DNA of 64,000 bases from the NCBI RefSeq assembly GCF_027579695.1, contig NC_083596.1:49661257-49725256 (forward strand), given 5' to 3'. Positions 19,989 to 31,998 of the stretch are shown one piece after another. The notes under the pieces were generated by a model. It did no database searches, had not been told where the DNA came from, and saw only the letters and a program-made list of their open reading frames with translations. Source of the DNA: Neoarius graeffei (Eukaryota > Chordata > Actinopteri > Siluriformes > Ariidae). Position 1 is the first letter of the stretch. Every line of letters begins with the position of its first letter. Made by a program: the position numbers and the translations under genes.

Positions 19989-21595
19989 CAGTGGTGCTTG
20001 AAAGTTTGTGAACCCTTTAGAGTTTCCTATATTTCTGCACAAATATGACCTAAAACATCATCAGATTTTCACACAAGTCCTAAAAGTAGATAAAGAGAAC
20101 CCAGTTAAACAAATGAGACAAAAATATTAGACTTGGTCATTTATTTATTGAGGAAAATTATCCAATATTACATATCTGTGAGTGGCAAAAGTATGTGAAC
20201 CTTTGCTTTCAGTATCTGGTGTGACCCCCTTGTGCAGCGATAACTGCAACTAAATGTTTGCGGTAACTGTTGATCAGTCCTGCACACCGGCTTGGAGGAA
20301 TTTTAGCCCATTCCTCTGTACAGAACAGCTTCAACTCTGGGATGTTGGTGGATTTCCTCACATGAACTGCTCGCTTCAGGTCCTTCCATATTTTGATTGG
20401 ATTAAGGTCAGGACTTTGACTTGGCCATTCCAAAACATTCACTTTATTCTTCTTTAACCATTCTTTGGTAGAACGACTTGTGTGCTTAGGGTCGTTGTCT
20501 TGCTGCATGACCCACCTTCTCTTGAGATTCAGTTCATGGACAGATGTCCTGACATTTTCCTTTAGAATTCGCTGGTATAATTCAGAATTCATTGTTCCAT
20601 CAACTATGGCAAGCCGTCCTGGCCCAGATGCAGCAAAACAGGCCCAAACCATGACACTACCACCACCATGTTTCACAGATGGGATAAGGTTCTTATGCTG
20701 GAATGCAGTGTTTTCCTTTCTCCAAACATGACACTTCCCATTTAAAGCAAAAAGTTCTATTTTGGTCTCATCCATCCTCAAAACATTTTTCCAATAGCCT
20801 TCTGGCTTGTCCACGTGATCTTTAGCAAACTGCAGACGAGTAGCAATGTTCTTTTTGGAGAGCAGTGGCTTTCTCCTTGCAACCTTGCCATGCACACCAT
20901 TGTTGTTCAGTGTTCTCCTGATGGTGGACTCATGAACATTAACATTAGCCAATGTGAGAGAGGCCTTCAGTTGCTTAGAAGTTACCCTGGGGTCCTTTGT
21001 GACCTCGCCAACTATCACACGCCTTGCTCTTGGGGTGATCTTTGTTGGTTGACCACTCCTGGGGAGGGTAACAATAGTCTTGAATTTCCTCCATTTGTAC
21101 ACAATCTGTCTGACTGTGGATTGGTGGAGTCCAAACTCTTTAGAGATGGTTTTCTAACCTTTTCCAGCCTGATGAGCATCAACAATGCTTTTTCTGAGGT
21201 CCTCAGAAATCTCCTTTATTCGTGCCATGATACACTTCCACAAACATGTGTTGTGAAGATCAGACTTTGATAGATCCCTGTTCTTTAAATAAAACAGGGT
21301 GCCCACTCACACCTGATTGTCATCCCATTGATTGAAAACACCGGACTCTAATTTCACCTTCATATTAACTGCTAATCCTAGAGGTTCACATACTTTTGCC
21401 ACTGACAGATATGTAATACTGGATCATTTTCCTCAATAAATAAATGACCAAGTATAATATTTTTGTCTCATTTGTTTAACTGGGTTCTCTTTATCTACTT
21501 TTAGGACTTGTGGGAAAATCTGATGATGTTTTAGGTCATATTTATGCAGAAATATAGAAAATTCTAAAGGGTTCACAAACTTTTAAGCACCACTG
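19989..21595 (-). mobile_element. Full-length Tc1 transposon, inactive
   Basis: Inverted repeats of about 220 bp start CAGTGGTGCTTGAAAGTTTG (left) and end with its near complement at 21595. TA flanks both sides (19987-19988 and 21596-21597). 1607 bp, typical for Tc1. The right TA is also the first TA of the next element, a Tc1-type MITE, so the two sit end to end. Confidence 0.95.
20209..21230 (-). pseudogene. Tc1 transposase pseudogene
   Basis: ATG at 21230 starts MARIKEISEDLRKSIVDAHQ; the frame meets TAG at 21156-21154, then runs open from KTISKEFGLH to the end (QGGHTRY). A paired-like HTH, then the catalytic aspartates in RMDETKIELF and QQDNDPKHTS, are present. The third acidic position is lost: the family reads SPDLNPIENLWKDLK, but here it is NPIKIWKDLK, one residue short with Lys in place of Glu. 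The nonsense codon plus the missing catalytic Glu make it inactive. Confidence 0.93.
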
Positions 21596-21754
21596 TACAG
21601 TTCCAGTCAAAAGTTTGTACATGCCTTCTAATTCAATGTTTTTTCTTCATTAAAATCACTTCATGTCTTAAAGTAATGATGGATGTTGTTTTCTTTTAAT
21701 TAGTTGTTCAGTTCTTGACATAACATGTATGGATGACTACAGTTGTGGATGGAA

Positions 21755-21755
<1 letters not shown>

Positions 21756-21797
<42 letters not shown>
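21756..21797. repeat. (TTAC)n 3' tail of the RTE-like LINE
   Basis: About ten tetranucleotide units sit exactly between the target duplication and the LINE body. RTE-type LINEs usually end in short tandem repeats rather than poly(A). Confidence 0.9.
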
Positions 21798-21839
21798 TTG
21801 CCTTGTTACTCACTGGCGGAGCATAGGCCATCGACCACA

Positions 21840-22950
21840 AGCCTCCATCTTTTTCAATTTAGGGCAGCTTTCTCCAATTTCGCCCAACTTAGACCTTCAT
21901 TCCTCATCTCTGTCTCTACACTCCTCCTCCATGTGTTCCTGGGTCTACCACACCGGCATTTACCAGACGGGTTCCATGTTAGTGCCTGCCTGGTAATGTG
22001 GTCTTTCTGCTTCCTAAGCGTGTGCCCAATCCATGTACACTTCCTTCTGCTAATTAGCCTCCCCACTGGTTCCTGGTCGGTCATCCTCCATAGGTCCTCA
22101 TTGCTGATCTTTTCTGGCCACCATATCCTAAGAATCCTTCTCAGACATCTATTGATGAATGCTTGAACTTTTCCGAGCATGGCTTTGGTGGTCCGCTATG
22201 TTTCTGATCCATAAAGCAGTACTGACTTGACATTGGAGTTAAAAATACATAGCTTTGTTGTTGTTGAAATATCTCTGGCTTTCCATACCTTGTGCAAGAT
22301 GTTAAAAGCTGTTCTGGCTTTCCCGATTCTGGCTTTGACATCATCCTCAGTGCCTCTGCTTGTACTAACTATGCTTCCCAGATAAGTAAAAGTTGGAACT
22401 TCCTCTATATTTCCTTTCTCCAGCAGTAGAGGGTCCTTGTTGCTGTTGTTAATCCTCATAAACTTTGTCTTATCCTTACTGACATATAATCCCAGTCTTT
22501 TTGCTGTCTCCTCCAAGCACCTAATCTTCTCTTGCATCTGACTACGACTATGTGACAGTAGGGTGATGTCATCAGCATAGTCAAGGTCGTTGAGCTGATT
22601 CCACAGAGTCCACTGTATGCCATTTTTCCTTCCTACAGTGCATTCTCTCATTATCCAATCCACAGCTAGCAAAAATAAGAAGGGGGATAATAAACAATCC
22701 TGCCAAACACCTGTATTTACCTGAAACTTATCTGTTAATTTACCCTCATGTATAACCCTACAGGACATCCCATTGTATGTGTTCCTAATAAGCCTGATGA
22801 ATTTTTCTGGAATTCCATAATGCCTCAATAAGTTCCACAAAGTCTCTCTGTCAAGGCTGTCAAAAGCCTTCTGGAAGTCAATAAACGCTACATACAAGGA
22901 TGAGTTCCACTCCATTGACTGCTCGATTATAATTCTGAGTGTTGATTCTT
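21840..22950 (-). pseudogene. RTE-like ORF, catalytic RT and C-terminal part
   Basis: On the minus strand: STLRIIIEQSMEW, FIDFQKAFDSLDRETLW (motif A), LDYADDITLLSHS (YADD motif at 22579-22568), FTYLGSIVS and SVLLYGSET. After a frame change, VQAFINRCLRRILRIWWPEK and HTLRKQKDHITRQALTWNP follow, the usual C-terminus of this LINE group. The SET-to-MLGK shift near 22190 and the rearranged 5' half make it nonfunctional. Confidence 0.88.
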
Positions 22951-23176
22951 GATTATAATTCTGAGTGTCTCCCAAAGTCCAACCCCTCGTCCTTGTTGTG
23001 GGAGATGGAAACAGGCAAAGTAAGGGTTTGCCAGGACGGGTGAAGTATGGTGGGTAGTTCTCTACCCAGGCTGTTACGGTTGCCATGAAGGCCAGTCTGG
23101 AATAACTCTGAAACGCGCTGGCTAAAGGGGCTCTGGTGAAGCTGGGTGGGCCAATCCCCCACTCAGTGGTATAATT

Positions 23177-25088
23177 TTGATTACCAAAACATCGACTAGA
23201 AGAAGAAATCGGATTGAAGATGGGATGGAGGAGCCTTCTTTTGGAAGGGCAAGTATGACACAGGGTAGACAGAGCCGAAAGAAATCTACACTGCCGAGTC
23301 TTCTATCACCAAAGACGATCACCAGGATAGGAACGTGGAATGTAAGAACAATGTATGAAGGAGGTAAAGCAATTACAATCACTAAGGAGATGAGAGAGTA
23401 TAATTTGCAAGTGCTTGGTCTGAGTGGGACAAACGAGGCTTGCATCGGGGGAGCTAATTCTATACTCTGGCCATGTGAAGGAGAATGCACACCATACAGA
23501 GGGGGTAGGATTTATGTTATCTAGAGAGGCACAGAAAGCCCTTACCAGCTGGAACCAATCAGTTCCAGAATCATCACAGCTCAGTTCAAGACTAAACATC
23601 GTAGGATCAAGTTAAGGGTTGTGCAGTGCTATGCCCCGACAAATGATGCTGAGGATACAGCAAAGGAAGATTTCTATAATAGATTGCAGGACATTTTAGA
23701 CCGGAAGAGGGAGAGAGAAGTTACAGTACTCATGGGAAACTTTAATGCCAAAATTGGTTCCAACAATATAGGGTATGAGGAGATAATGGGTAAGCATGGG
23801 CTTGGACAGATTAACGAGAATGGGGAATTGTTTGTAGACCTTTGCACGGATAATGGAATAGTGATCGGTGGGTCCATTTTTCTCCATAAAGACGTCCACA
23901 AGGCTACATGGGTGTCCCCCGACCACAGAACAGAAAACCAGATAGATCATGTTGGAATCAACAGTAAATTTCAGAGAGCAATGCTGGATGTTAGAGTGAA
24001 AAGGGGAGCAGATGCAGGATCAGATCATCACCTAGTGGTGGCGAAATTAAGGCTTAAGATCAAAAGATGCAAACTGACAGCGAACACCAGGACCAAGTAC
24101 AACGTCTGACTACTGCAGGAGAAAGACTATGCAGATGCCTTCCGAGTAACTTTGCAAAACAGGTTTCAAGCGCTACAGGATTTACAGGATGACGAAGAAG
24201 ATGACGACAGTAACATCATAGAGAGAGACTGGAAAAACATCAAAAAGGTATGGACCAAATCTTGTGAAGAGATTGTTGGAAAGAAGAAATGACATGACAA
24301 ACCTTGGATAACATCAGAAACATTGAAGAAGATTGGGAATAGAAAGATGAAGAAAGACACACTTAATGGAAGTCGCACAAGAGCACTGAAGTCCCAGGCC
24401 CAACAGCAATATTTGGAGTGCCATAAAGAAGTTAAAAGTTGTGTCCGACAGGATAAGAGGAGATACATTGAGGATCTTGCCAAGCATGCACAGGAGGCAG
24501 CGACACAAAAACACATGAAGGAGCTCTATGACACCACCAAGAAACTAGCTGGAAAATACAAACAGGATAGTGGGCCAGTGTGAGACAAGAACGGAAATAT
24601 GCTGACAAATAAGGAGGATCAGCTCAAAAGATGGGCCGAACATTTTGAGGAGTTACTAAATAGACCCGCTCCTGAAGACACTGCAGAGATACTACCTGCG
24701 GAAAGCCCACTCCCGGTAAACTGTGATACACCAACCAGACAGGAAGTGCGAAGGGCCATCTTGGCGCTGAAAAATGGGAAGGCAGCTGGTCCAGATGAAA
24801 TTCCAGGAGAAGCCCTGAAAGCTGCACCAGACACATCATCGCTAATGCTGGGGCATTTAATAGAAAAGATTTGGGAGGAGGAAGAGGTCCCAGATGATTG
24901 GAAGGAAGGCTATCTTGTTAAGGTACCCAAGAAGGGCGATCAAAGTGTATGTGGCAATCATAGAGGTATTATGTTACTATCAGTGCCCGGTAAAGTACTA
25001 AACAGGATAATGTTGGAACGTTTGAAAGATGCGGTGGATAAGAAGCTCAGAGATCATCAAGCAGGCTTCAGAAAGGAAAGATCATGTA
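23177..25088 (+). pseudogene. RTE-like ORF, endonuclease and N-terminal RT part (inverted segment)
   Basis: Apurinic-type endonuclease motifs are visible: RIGTWNVRTMYEGG, VQCYAPTNDAEDT, LMGNFNAKIG (normally GDFN) and GSDHHLVVAKL. These are followed by the RT entry region ALKNGKAAGPDEIPGEALK, VPKKGDQSVCGNHRGIMLLS and DHQAGFRKERSCI. Lesions: frameshifts near 23430 and 23590, and stops near 24107, 24291 and 24581. It lacks the catalytic RT palm, which lies on the other strand at 22.2-22.95 kb. Confidence 0.88.
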
Positions 25089-26289
25089 TTGTGGATGGAA
25101 TAGGGCTATTTATTTATTTGGTATTTTTATTATTTACTATTTACAGCTTGGTCTCAAACATATGAAGAAGGCAAGAAACTCGTTCACTAATTACCTTTTG
25201 ACGAGGCTCACCTGTTAATTGAAAAGCATTCCAGGTGACTACCTCATGAAGCTGGTTAAGATAATGCCAACAGTGTGTGAAGTGTCATCAAGGTAAACGC
25301 TGGATACTTTGTAGAATCAAAAATATCAAACATATTGGGGGTTTTTTTATACTTGTTTTGTTTACCACATAATTCCAGATATGTTCCATATGTTATTTCA
25401 TAGTTTTGATGTCTTCAGTATTTTTTCTACAATGTAGAAAATACAAAATACAGAAAAATCTGTGACTGAGTAAACATTCCGCAACATTCAGTGTAACTAT
25501 CCATCCATCCATCCATCCATCCATCCATTATCTGTAGCCGCTTATCCTGTCCTATAGGGTCGCAGTCAAGCTGGAGCCTATCCCAGCTGACTATGGGTGA
25601 GAGGTGGGGTACACCCTGGACAAGTCGCCAGGTCATCGCAGGGCTGACACACAGACAAACAACCAGAGACAAACAGTGTGGGCTTTATAAATAATTGGTC
25701 TAATTTTGAGCGCACTGCTGGCCTGTTAGGGCGGGACGGTATCCATCCCACTCGGGAAGGTGCTGCTCTCATTTCCTGCAGCATAGGTCTAGTTAATTTC
25801 TGACAATCCAGAGCCAAGGCAAGGGAGCAGACGAACAGGCTAAACTGACTGTCTGCTAGCTGCACAGAGTCATCACTCAGGGTCCACTACATCAAGACTG
25901 TGTCTGTTCCCTGAGCTCAACAAAAAGGTAGAAATATTCAGAGAGTTTGTTCCAGTAACCTAATCAATATAAAATTAGCTCATACTGACTGTACAGCTGC
26001 TGCCAGCACCTTTGATCTAAAGGTGGGGCTATTAAATATTAGATCTCTTACATCTAAAGCGCTAATGGTTAATGAACTCATTACTAATCAGGAGTTTAAT
26101 GTACAACCCTGATTCCAAAAAAGTTGTGACAAAGTACAAATTGTAAATAAAAATGGAATGCAATGATGTGGAAGTTTCAAAATTCCATATTTTATTCAGA
26201 ATAGAACATAGATGACATATCAAATGTTTAAACTGAGAAAATGTATCATTTAAAGAGAAAAATTAGGTGATTTTAAATTTCATGACAAC

Positions 26290-28850
26290 AACACATCTCA
26301 AAAAAGTTGGGACAAGGCCATGTTGACCACTGTGAGACATCCCCTTTTCTCTTTACAACAGTCTGTAAACGTCTGGGGACTGAGGAGACAAGTTGCTCAA
26401 GTTTAGGGATAGGAATGTTAATTCATTCTTGTCTAATGTAGGATTCTAGTTGCTCAACTGTCTTAGGTCTTTTTTGTCATATCTTCTGTTTTATGATGCA
26501 CCAAATGTTTTCTATGGGTGAAAGATCTGGACTGCAGGCTGGCCAGTTCAGTACCCGGACCCTTCTTCTACGCAGCCATGATGCTGTAATTTAGAGCCGG
26601 CCCATGGCATAGGCAATATAGGCAAATGCTAAGGGCGCTGCGTCCATCCAGGGGCGCAGAAATGGGGGGAGAAAAATTATGACTTCCACTATCCTGAAAA
26701 CGAGTCAGCATTATAATGTCTTAGCCTAATTTAATTGTACAGCAAAGCATGTAGTCAGGGTGCGATTTGTCAAAAAAAGCGGGGTGGGGTGTGGTGGTGG
26801 TTGTTAATCATGAAACAATAAGCGCTCAACAGTGGTTCGCCCTGTCTATAGTGTGTCTTCGGGCGCGCAAGTGCGCATCCGCGGCTATTCTCTGTTTTGG
26901 CCATGTAATCATAGCCGGCGATTGCTATAGGCGACCTAGGCAATTGCCTAGAGCGCAAAGTGTGCCCAGGGGCGCCAAGGGCGACCAAAACCCCACCAAA
27001 AAGGAGGGATGGAGTTATTGAATGGAGATGTTACCAAGTGTATCAGTGGTGTACAGTGTTTTCAACCACTGTGCTGCTGAACTCTAGTACCGCGGAACAC
27101 TAGTGTGCCGTGAGAGATCACCAAGCGTACCGTGGAAAATTATAGAATGACTGTATATTGTAAATATTGGCAACAGCGTTTTAGTTTCAGTCAGCATTTT
27201 CTATTGGTGATGTGCCTTGAGATTTTTTCATTGAAAAAAGTGCGCCCTGGCTCAAAAAGGTTGAAAAACAAGTGTAGCCTACGCAGTAGTGGTCGGTGAT
27301 TTCCTTATGCCTACTAAAAATGCACAATGATAGGTTATAAGGGGGGCGGGGGGAGTGGTGTTCATCGGGGAATGAGAATGGCTATCCAACGCAAAAAGTA
27401 GCCCAGACTACAAGTGCTTAAATGAAGAAATCCAAACTCTCGGGTGCGCAAGGGCGCAAACGAAGGCTACAGGAAGAAACAAATAGAGCCAAGTATAGAG
27501 GTAAGTCTGATCTAATCTCTCATATCAACCATTATAGTGGCAAATTAATATTTTAGACACCTGAATCAATGTCTGCCTAGCTAACTAGATGCAAACAGCA
27601 ATAGACTTCAATAACAAAGTACCCATAATAGCACTTTTGTTTGAAAATACAGCCCATTGATGTCCTAACAGGGTGCTTAAGTTTGCACAATTTAGAATTG
27701 TAGAATTTTTTATTCATTTAATTTGTTAATTCTTCAGAGATGACTTAACTTTTAATAGCAAAAAAGAAACTAAATATAATTTCTTGTTTATTGTCCATGC
27801 ACTACACTTTGAACAGGGTGCGGAAGAGTTTTTGCCCACTATATGGAGATATGTATTGAATTTGTGTGGTCATTTTACTTTGTGACACTTTATGTTAATA
27901 ATGATAACAATAATAACAATAATGAAAAAGATAAAAATGACTTCTTGTTTATTGTCCATGCACCGTACATTGTTTAATAGTAATAGAATAGAGTGATTAG
28001 ATTAAAGTGTTATTTAGATGTTATTAGAGGGGTTTTTTTCTTGGGGGGGGCGCCAAAACTCAATCTCGCCTAGGGCAGCCAAAGACCTAGAGCTGGCCCT
28101 GCTGTAATTGATGCAGTATGTGGTTTGGCATTGTCATGTTGGAAAATGCAAGGTCTTCCCTGAAAGAGACGTCGTCTGGATGGGAGCATATGTTGCTTTA
28201 GAACCTGGATATACCTTTCAGCATTGATGGTGTCTTTCCAGATGTGTAAGCTGCCCATGCCACACGCACTAATGCAACCCCATACCATCAGAGATGCAGG
28301 CTTCTGAACTGAGCGCTGATAACAACTTGGGTCGTTCTTCTCCTCTTTAGTCCAAATGACACGGCGTCCCTGATTTCCATAAAGAACTTCAAATTTTGAT
28401 TTGTCTGACCACAGAACAGTTTTCCACTTTGCCACAGTCCATTTTAAATGAGCCTTGGCCCAGAGAAGATGTCTGTGCTCCTGGATCATGTTTAGATACG
28501 GCTTCTTCTTTGAACTATAGAGTTTTAGCTGGCAACGGCGGATGGCACGGTGAATTGTGTTCACAGATAATGTTCTCTGGAAATATTCCTGAGCCCATTT
28601 TGTGATTTCCAATACAGAAGCATGCCTGTATGTGATGCAGTGCCGTCTAAGGGCCCGAAGATCACGGGCACCCAGTGTGGTTTTCCGGCCTTGACCCTTA
28701 CGCACAGAGATTCTTCCAGATTCTCTGAATCTTTTGATGATATTATGCACTGTAGATGATGATATGTTCAAACTCTTTGCAATTTTACACTGTCAAACTC
28801 CTTTCTGATATCGCTCCACTATTTGTCGGCACAGAATTAGGGGGATTGGT
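26290..28850 (-). pseudogene. Tc1 transposase pseudogene split by a hAT insertion
   Basis: Right part on the minus strand: [20 protein letters not shown] (HTH), then [21 protein letters not shown] (first Asp) and [15 protein letters not shown] (second Asp). It is interrupted at the hAT insertion and resumes left of 26592 with SWLRRRRVRVLNWP and SPDLSPIENIW (third acidic residue, Glu present). In-frame stops lie before CKIAK (TGA near 28790) and after the KQK segment. The catalytic triad survives, but stops and the insertion inactivate it. Confidence 0.88.
26592..28101. mobile_element. hAT-type non-autonomous element
   Basis: Perfect 8-bp duplications CTGTAATT at 26584-26591 and 28102-28109. 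Ends TAGAGCCGGCCCATGG and, read inward from the right, CAGGGCCAGCTCTAGG. Inside are several GGGCGC / CCTAGGC-rich patches, including a second TIR-like motif at 26908-26960 (GGCGACCTAGGCAATTGCCT), which may mark an older inner copy. No transposase found. Confidence 0.85.
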
Positions 28851-29226
28851 GATCCTCTTCCCATCTTTACTTCTGAGAGCCGCTGCCACTCCAAGATGCT
28901 CTTTTTATACCCAGTCATGTTAATGACCTATTGCCAATTGACCTAATGAGTTGCAATTTGGTCCTCCAGCTGTTCCTTTTTTGTACCTTTAACTTTTCCA
29001 GCCTCTTATTGCCCCTGTCCCAACTTTTTTGAGATGTGTTGCTGTCATAAAATTTCAAATGAGCCAATATTTGGCATGAAATTTCAAAATGTCTCACTTT
29101 CGACATTTGATATGTTGTCTATGTTCTATTGTGAATACAATATCAGTTTTTGAGATTTGTAAATTATTGCATTCTGTTTTTATTTACAATTTGTACTTTG
29201 TCCCAACTTTTTTGGAATCGGGGTTG

Positions 29227-31998
29227 TACTTTGTTTAACTGAAACATGGATTAAGCCAAATGAATATATAGCATTAAATGAAGCGAGTCCTCCTGGATAC
29301 AGTTATATACACCAGCCTCGTCTAACTGGCAGAGGAGGAGGCGTCGCGGTTATTTATAACGATTATCTAGGTGTAACACAAAAACCTGGTTATAAATTTA
29401 ATACATTTGAACTTCTTCATACTCATATAATGTATGTAGCCTCGAAAAATAAGTCAACCCAGTTAATTCCATTACTTATTATTTACAGGTCCCTGGGGCC
29501 ATATTCTGAGTTTCTTTCTGAATTTGCAGATTTTATTTCAGATCTGGTTATTTCCTTAGACAAAGCTTTAGTTGTTGGAGATTTTAATATTCACATCGAT
29601 AACCCAGAAGACCCTTTAAAAACAGCATTTGTGTCCATTTTAGATTCAGTAGGAATTAATCAGAATGTCATAGGACCGACCCATAACGGTGGTCACACCC
29701 TCGATCTAATACTAACATTCGGGTTAAACATAGAAAATATAGTCACACTTCCACAGTCTGAAGTTATCTCAGATCATTATCTCATTTCATTCAAACTATG
29801 TCTGAGTAATAATATATGCACCTCACCACGCTACTGTATTAAACGTACATTCACATCAACTACTGCACAGAGCTTTATAAATGATCTCCCAGAGTTATCA
29901 ACTTTGATTGGGTCACTGTCAGCCCCTGCAGAACTTGATCAGGCAACTGAATGCTTAGAGTCAACATTCCACCATACTTTAGATAATGTAGCTCCTCATA
30001 AAAGGAAAATGGTCAGAGACAAAAAATTAGCACCCTGGTATAATGATGACACACTTTAAAATAGACCACTTGAAAATTGGAATGTAAATGGCATCAAACA
30101 AAATTGGTAGAGTTCAAATTAGCGTGGAAGGAGAGCTTCCTGAAGTATAGAAAAGCTCTTAGTGCTGCGAGATCAACATATCTCTCCTCCCTAATAGAAG
30201 ATAACAAAAATAATCCTAGATTCCTATTTAATACTGTAGCAAAATTAGCCAGGAATAAGTCCACTATAGACACATGCACACCTGCAGTATGTAGTAGCAA
30301 CGATTTCATGAATTTTTTTAATGATAAAATTGAGAATATCCGACAAAAAATTCAAACTACTAATTTAAGGTCAGACAATGTAAGTGGCCCCGTAGTTAAC
30401 AATATAACTGTATCAGATCAGCAATTAGAATGTTTTACTCCCCTAAAAGAAACTGAATTACTTTCATTAATCTCGGCATCAAAAGCCTCAACTTGCGTAC
30501 TAGATCCCTTACCTACATGTCTATTCAAACAGATAATACCTGAAGTAATTGAACCGCTTCTAAAAATAATAAATTCTTCTCTTATGATTGGCTATGTACC
30601 CAAATCCTTTAAACTAGCAGTTATCAAACCCCTGATTAAAAAACCTGACCTGATCCCTGTCAGCTATCCAATTATCGGCCAATATCAAACCTCCCCTTTA
30701 TCTCCAAGATCCTTGAAAAAGCTGTGGCTCAGCAGTTATGCTCATATTTACATAGGAATAACATCCATGAGATGTATCAGTCAGGATTTAGACCTCAGCA
30801 TAGCACAGAGACAGCACTGGTTAAAGTAGTAAACAACCTACTGTTGGTGTCTGATCAGGGCTATGTCTTGCTGCTTGTGTTGCTTGACCTTAGTGCAGCA
30901 TTTGATACCATTGATCATTCCATTCTTCTGGATAGACTAGAAAATGCTGTGGGAGTTAAGGGAATGGCCCTCTCCTGGCTCAGCTCTTATTTAACTGATC
31001 GCTATCAGCATGTTGATATAAATGGTGATATTTCTAGACGTACTGAGGTAAAGTTTGGTGTTCCACAAGGTTCTGTCTTGGGTCCACTGCTTTTTTCTTT
31101 ATATATGTTACCTCTGGGCGATATTATTCATAAACATTGTATTAGTTTCCACTGTTATGCTGATGACACACAGTTGTATGTTTCTGCAAAACCTGATGAG
31201 AGACACCAGCTTAATAGAATTGAGGAATGTGTAAAGGACATTAGACACTGGATGCTTATTAACTTCCTTCTGCTTAACTCTGACAAGACTGAAGTACTTG
31301 TACTCGGACCACATACAGCTAGAAGTAAGTTTTCTGATTCCACAGTAACTCTGGATGGCCTTTCTGTTTCTTCATGTGCAGCAGTAAAAGACCTCAGAGT
31401 GATTATTGACCCCAGTCTTTCATTCGAAACTCACATTGATAACATCACCCGGATAGCTTTCTTTCATCTCAGAAATATTGCAAAGATAAGAAATTTAATG
31501 TCACGACATGACGCGGAAAAACTAGTTCATGCTTTCATTACCTCCAGGTTGGATTATTGTAATGCCTTACTGTCTGGATGTTCCAATAAGTGCATAAACA
31601 AGCTCCAGTTAGTTCAAAATACAGCAGCAAGAGTCCTTACTAGAACTAGAAAATATGACCCCATCACCCCTGTCTTATCCACACTGCACTGGCTCCCAAT
31701 CAAATTTTGTATTGATTATAAAATACTACTATTGACCTTTAAAGCACTAAATGGTCTCGCACCACAGTACCTGAGTCAACTTCTGCTCCTCTATGACCCG
31801 CCACGCCTACTTAGATCAAAAGGTGCAGGCTATCTGCTGGTACCTCGTATAGTGAAGGCTACATCAGGGGGCGGAGCCTTTTCTTACAAAGCCCCACAGT
31901 TATGGAACAGCCTTCCAAGTAGTGTTCGGGAATCAGACACAGTCTCAGCGTTTAAGTCTAGGCTGAAAACATATCTGTTTAGTCAAGCCTTGTGTTAA
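29227..31998 (+). pseudogene. L2-like ORF2 (endonuclease plus reverse transcriptase)
   Basis: Endonuclease part: VLCLTETW, VVGDFNIHIDNP and ISDHYLISFKL. RT part: [40 protein letters not shown] (motif A), [27 protein letters not shown] (YADD motif) and a long L2/CR1-type C-terminus with LHWLPIKF and [13 protein letters not shown], stopping at 31998. Lesions: a stop at 30057-30059 and a frameshift around 30655-30665, where NYRPISNLP-like sequence changes frame. The start of ORF2 is left of the Tc1 insertion (before 26104). Confidence 0.9.

Larger units (their letters stand above)
21756..25088 (-). mobile_element. RTE-like LINE with 5' inversion and 13-bp target duplication
   Basis: Perfect duplications TTGTGGATGGAAT lie at 21743-21755 and 25089-25101. 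The 3' part (21756 to about 22968) is sense on the minus strand and ends in a (TTAC)n-type tail at 21756-21797. The 5' part (about 22969-25088) is on the plus strand. Such inversion of the 5' portion within one target duplication is the signature of twin priming. The 5' segment stops at FRKERSCI and the 3' segment resumes with STLRIIIEQS, adjacent parts of the same RT. Confidence 0.9.
26104..29226 (-). mobile_element. Tc1 transposon, split by a hAT element
   Basis: Starts CAACCCTGATTCCAAAAAAG and ends with the complement (TTTTTTGGAATCGGGGTTG), flanked by TA (26102-26103, 29227-29228). Removing the hAT insertion 26592-28101 leaves about 1.6 kb, the standard Tc1 length. The TA target lies inside the L2 ORF2. 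Confidence 0.93.

Noticed and set aside
20254-21270. Plus-strand ORFs of 67-151 aa
   Set aside because: Antisense frames of the Tc1 transposase.
29227-31998. Retrovirus-like pol
   Set aside because: Endonuclease of the apurinic type upstream of RT, no LTR, protease or integrase, and an L2-type 3' tail: a non-LTR LINE.
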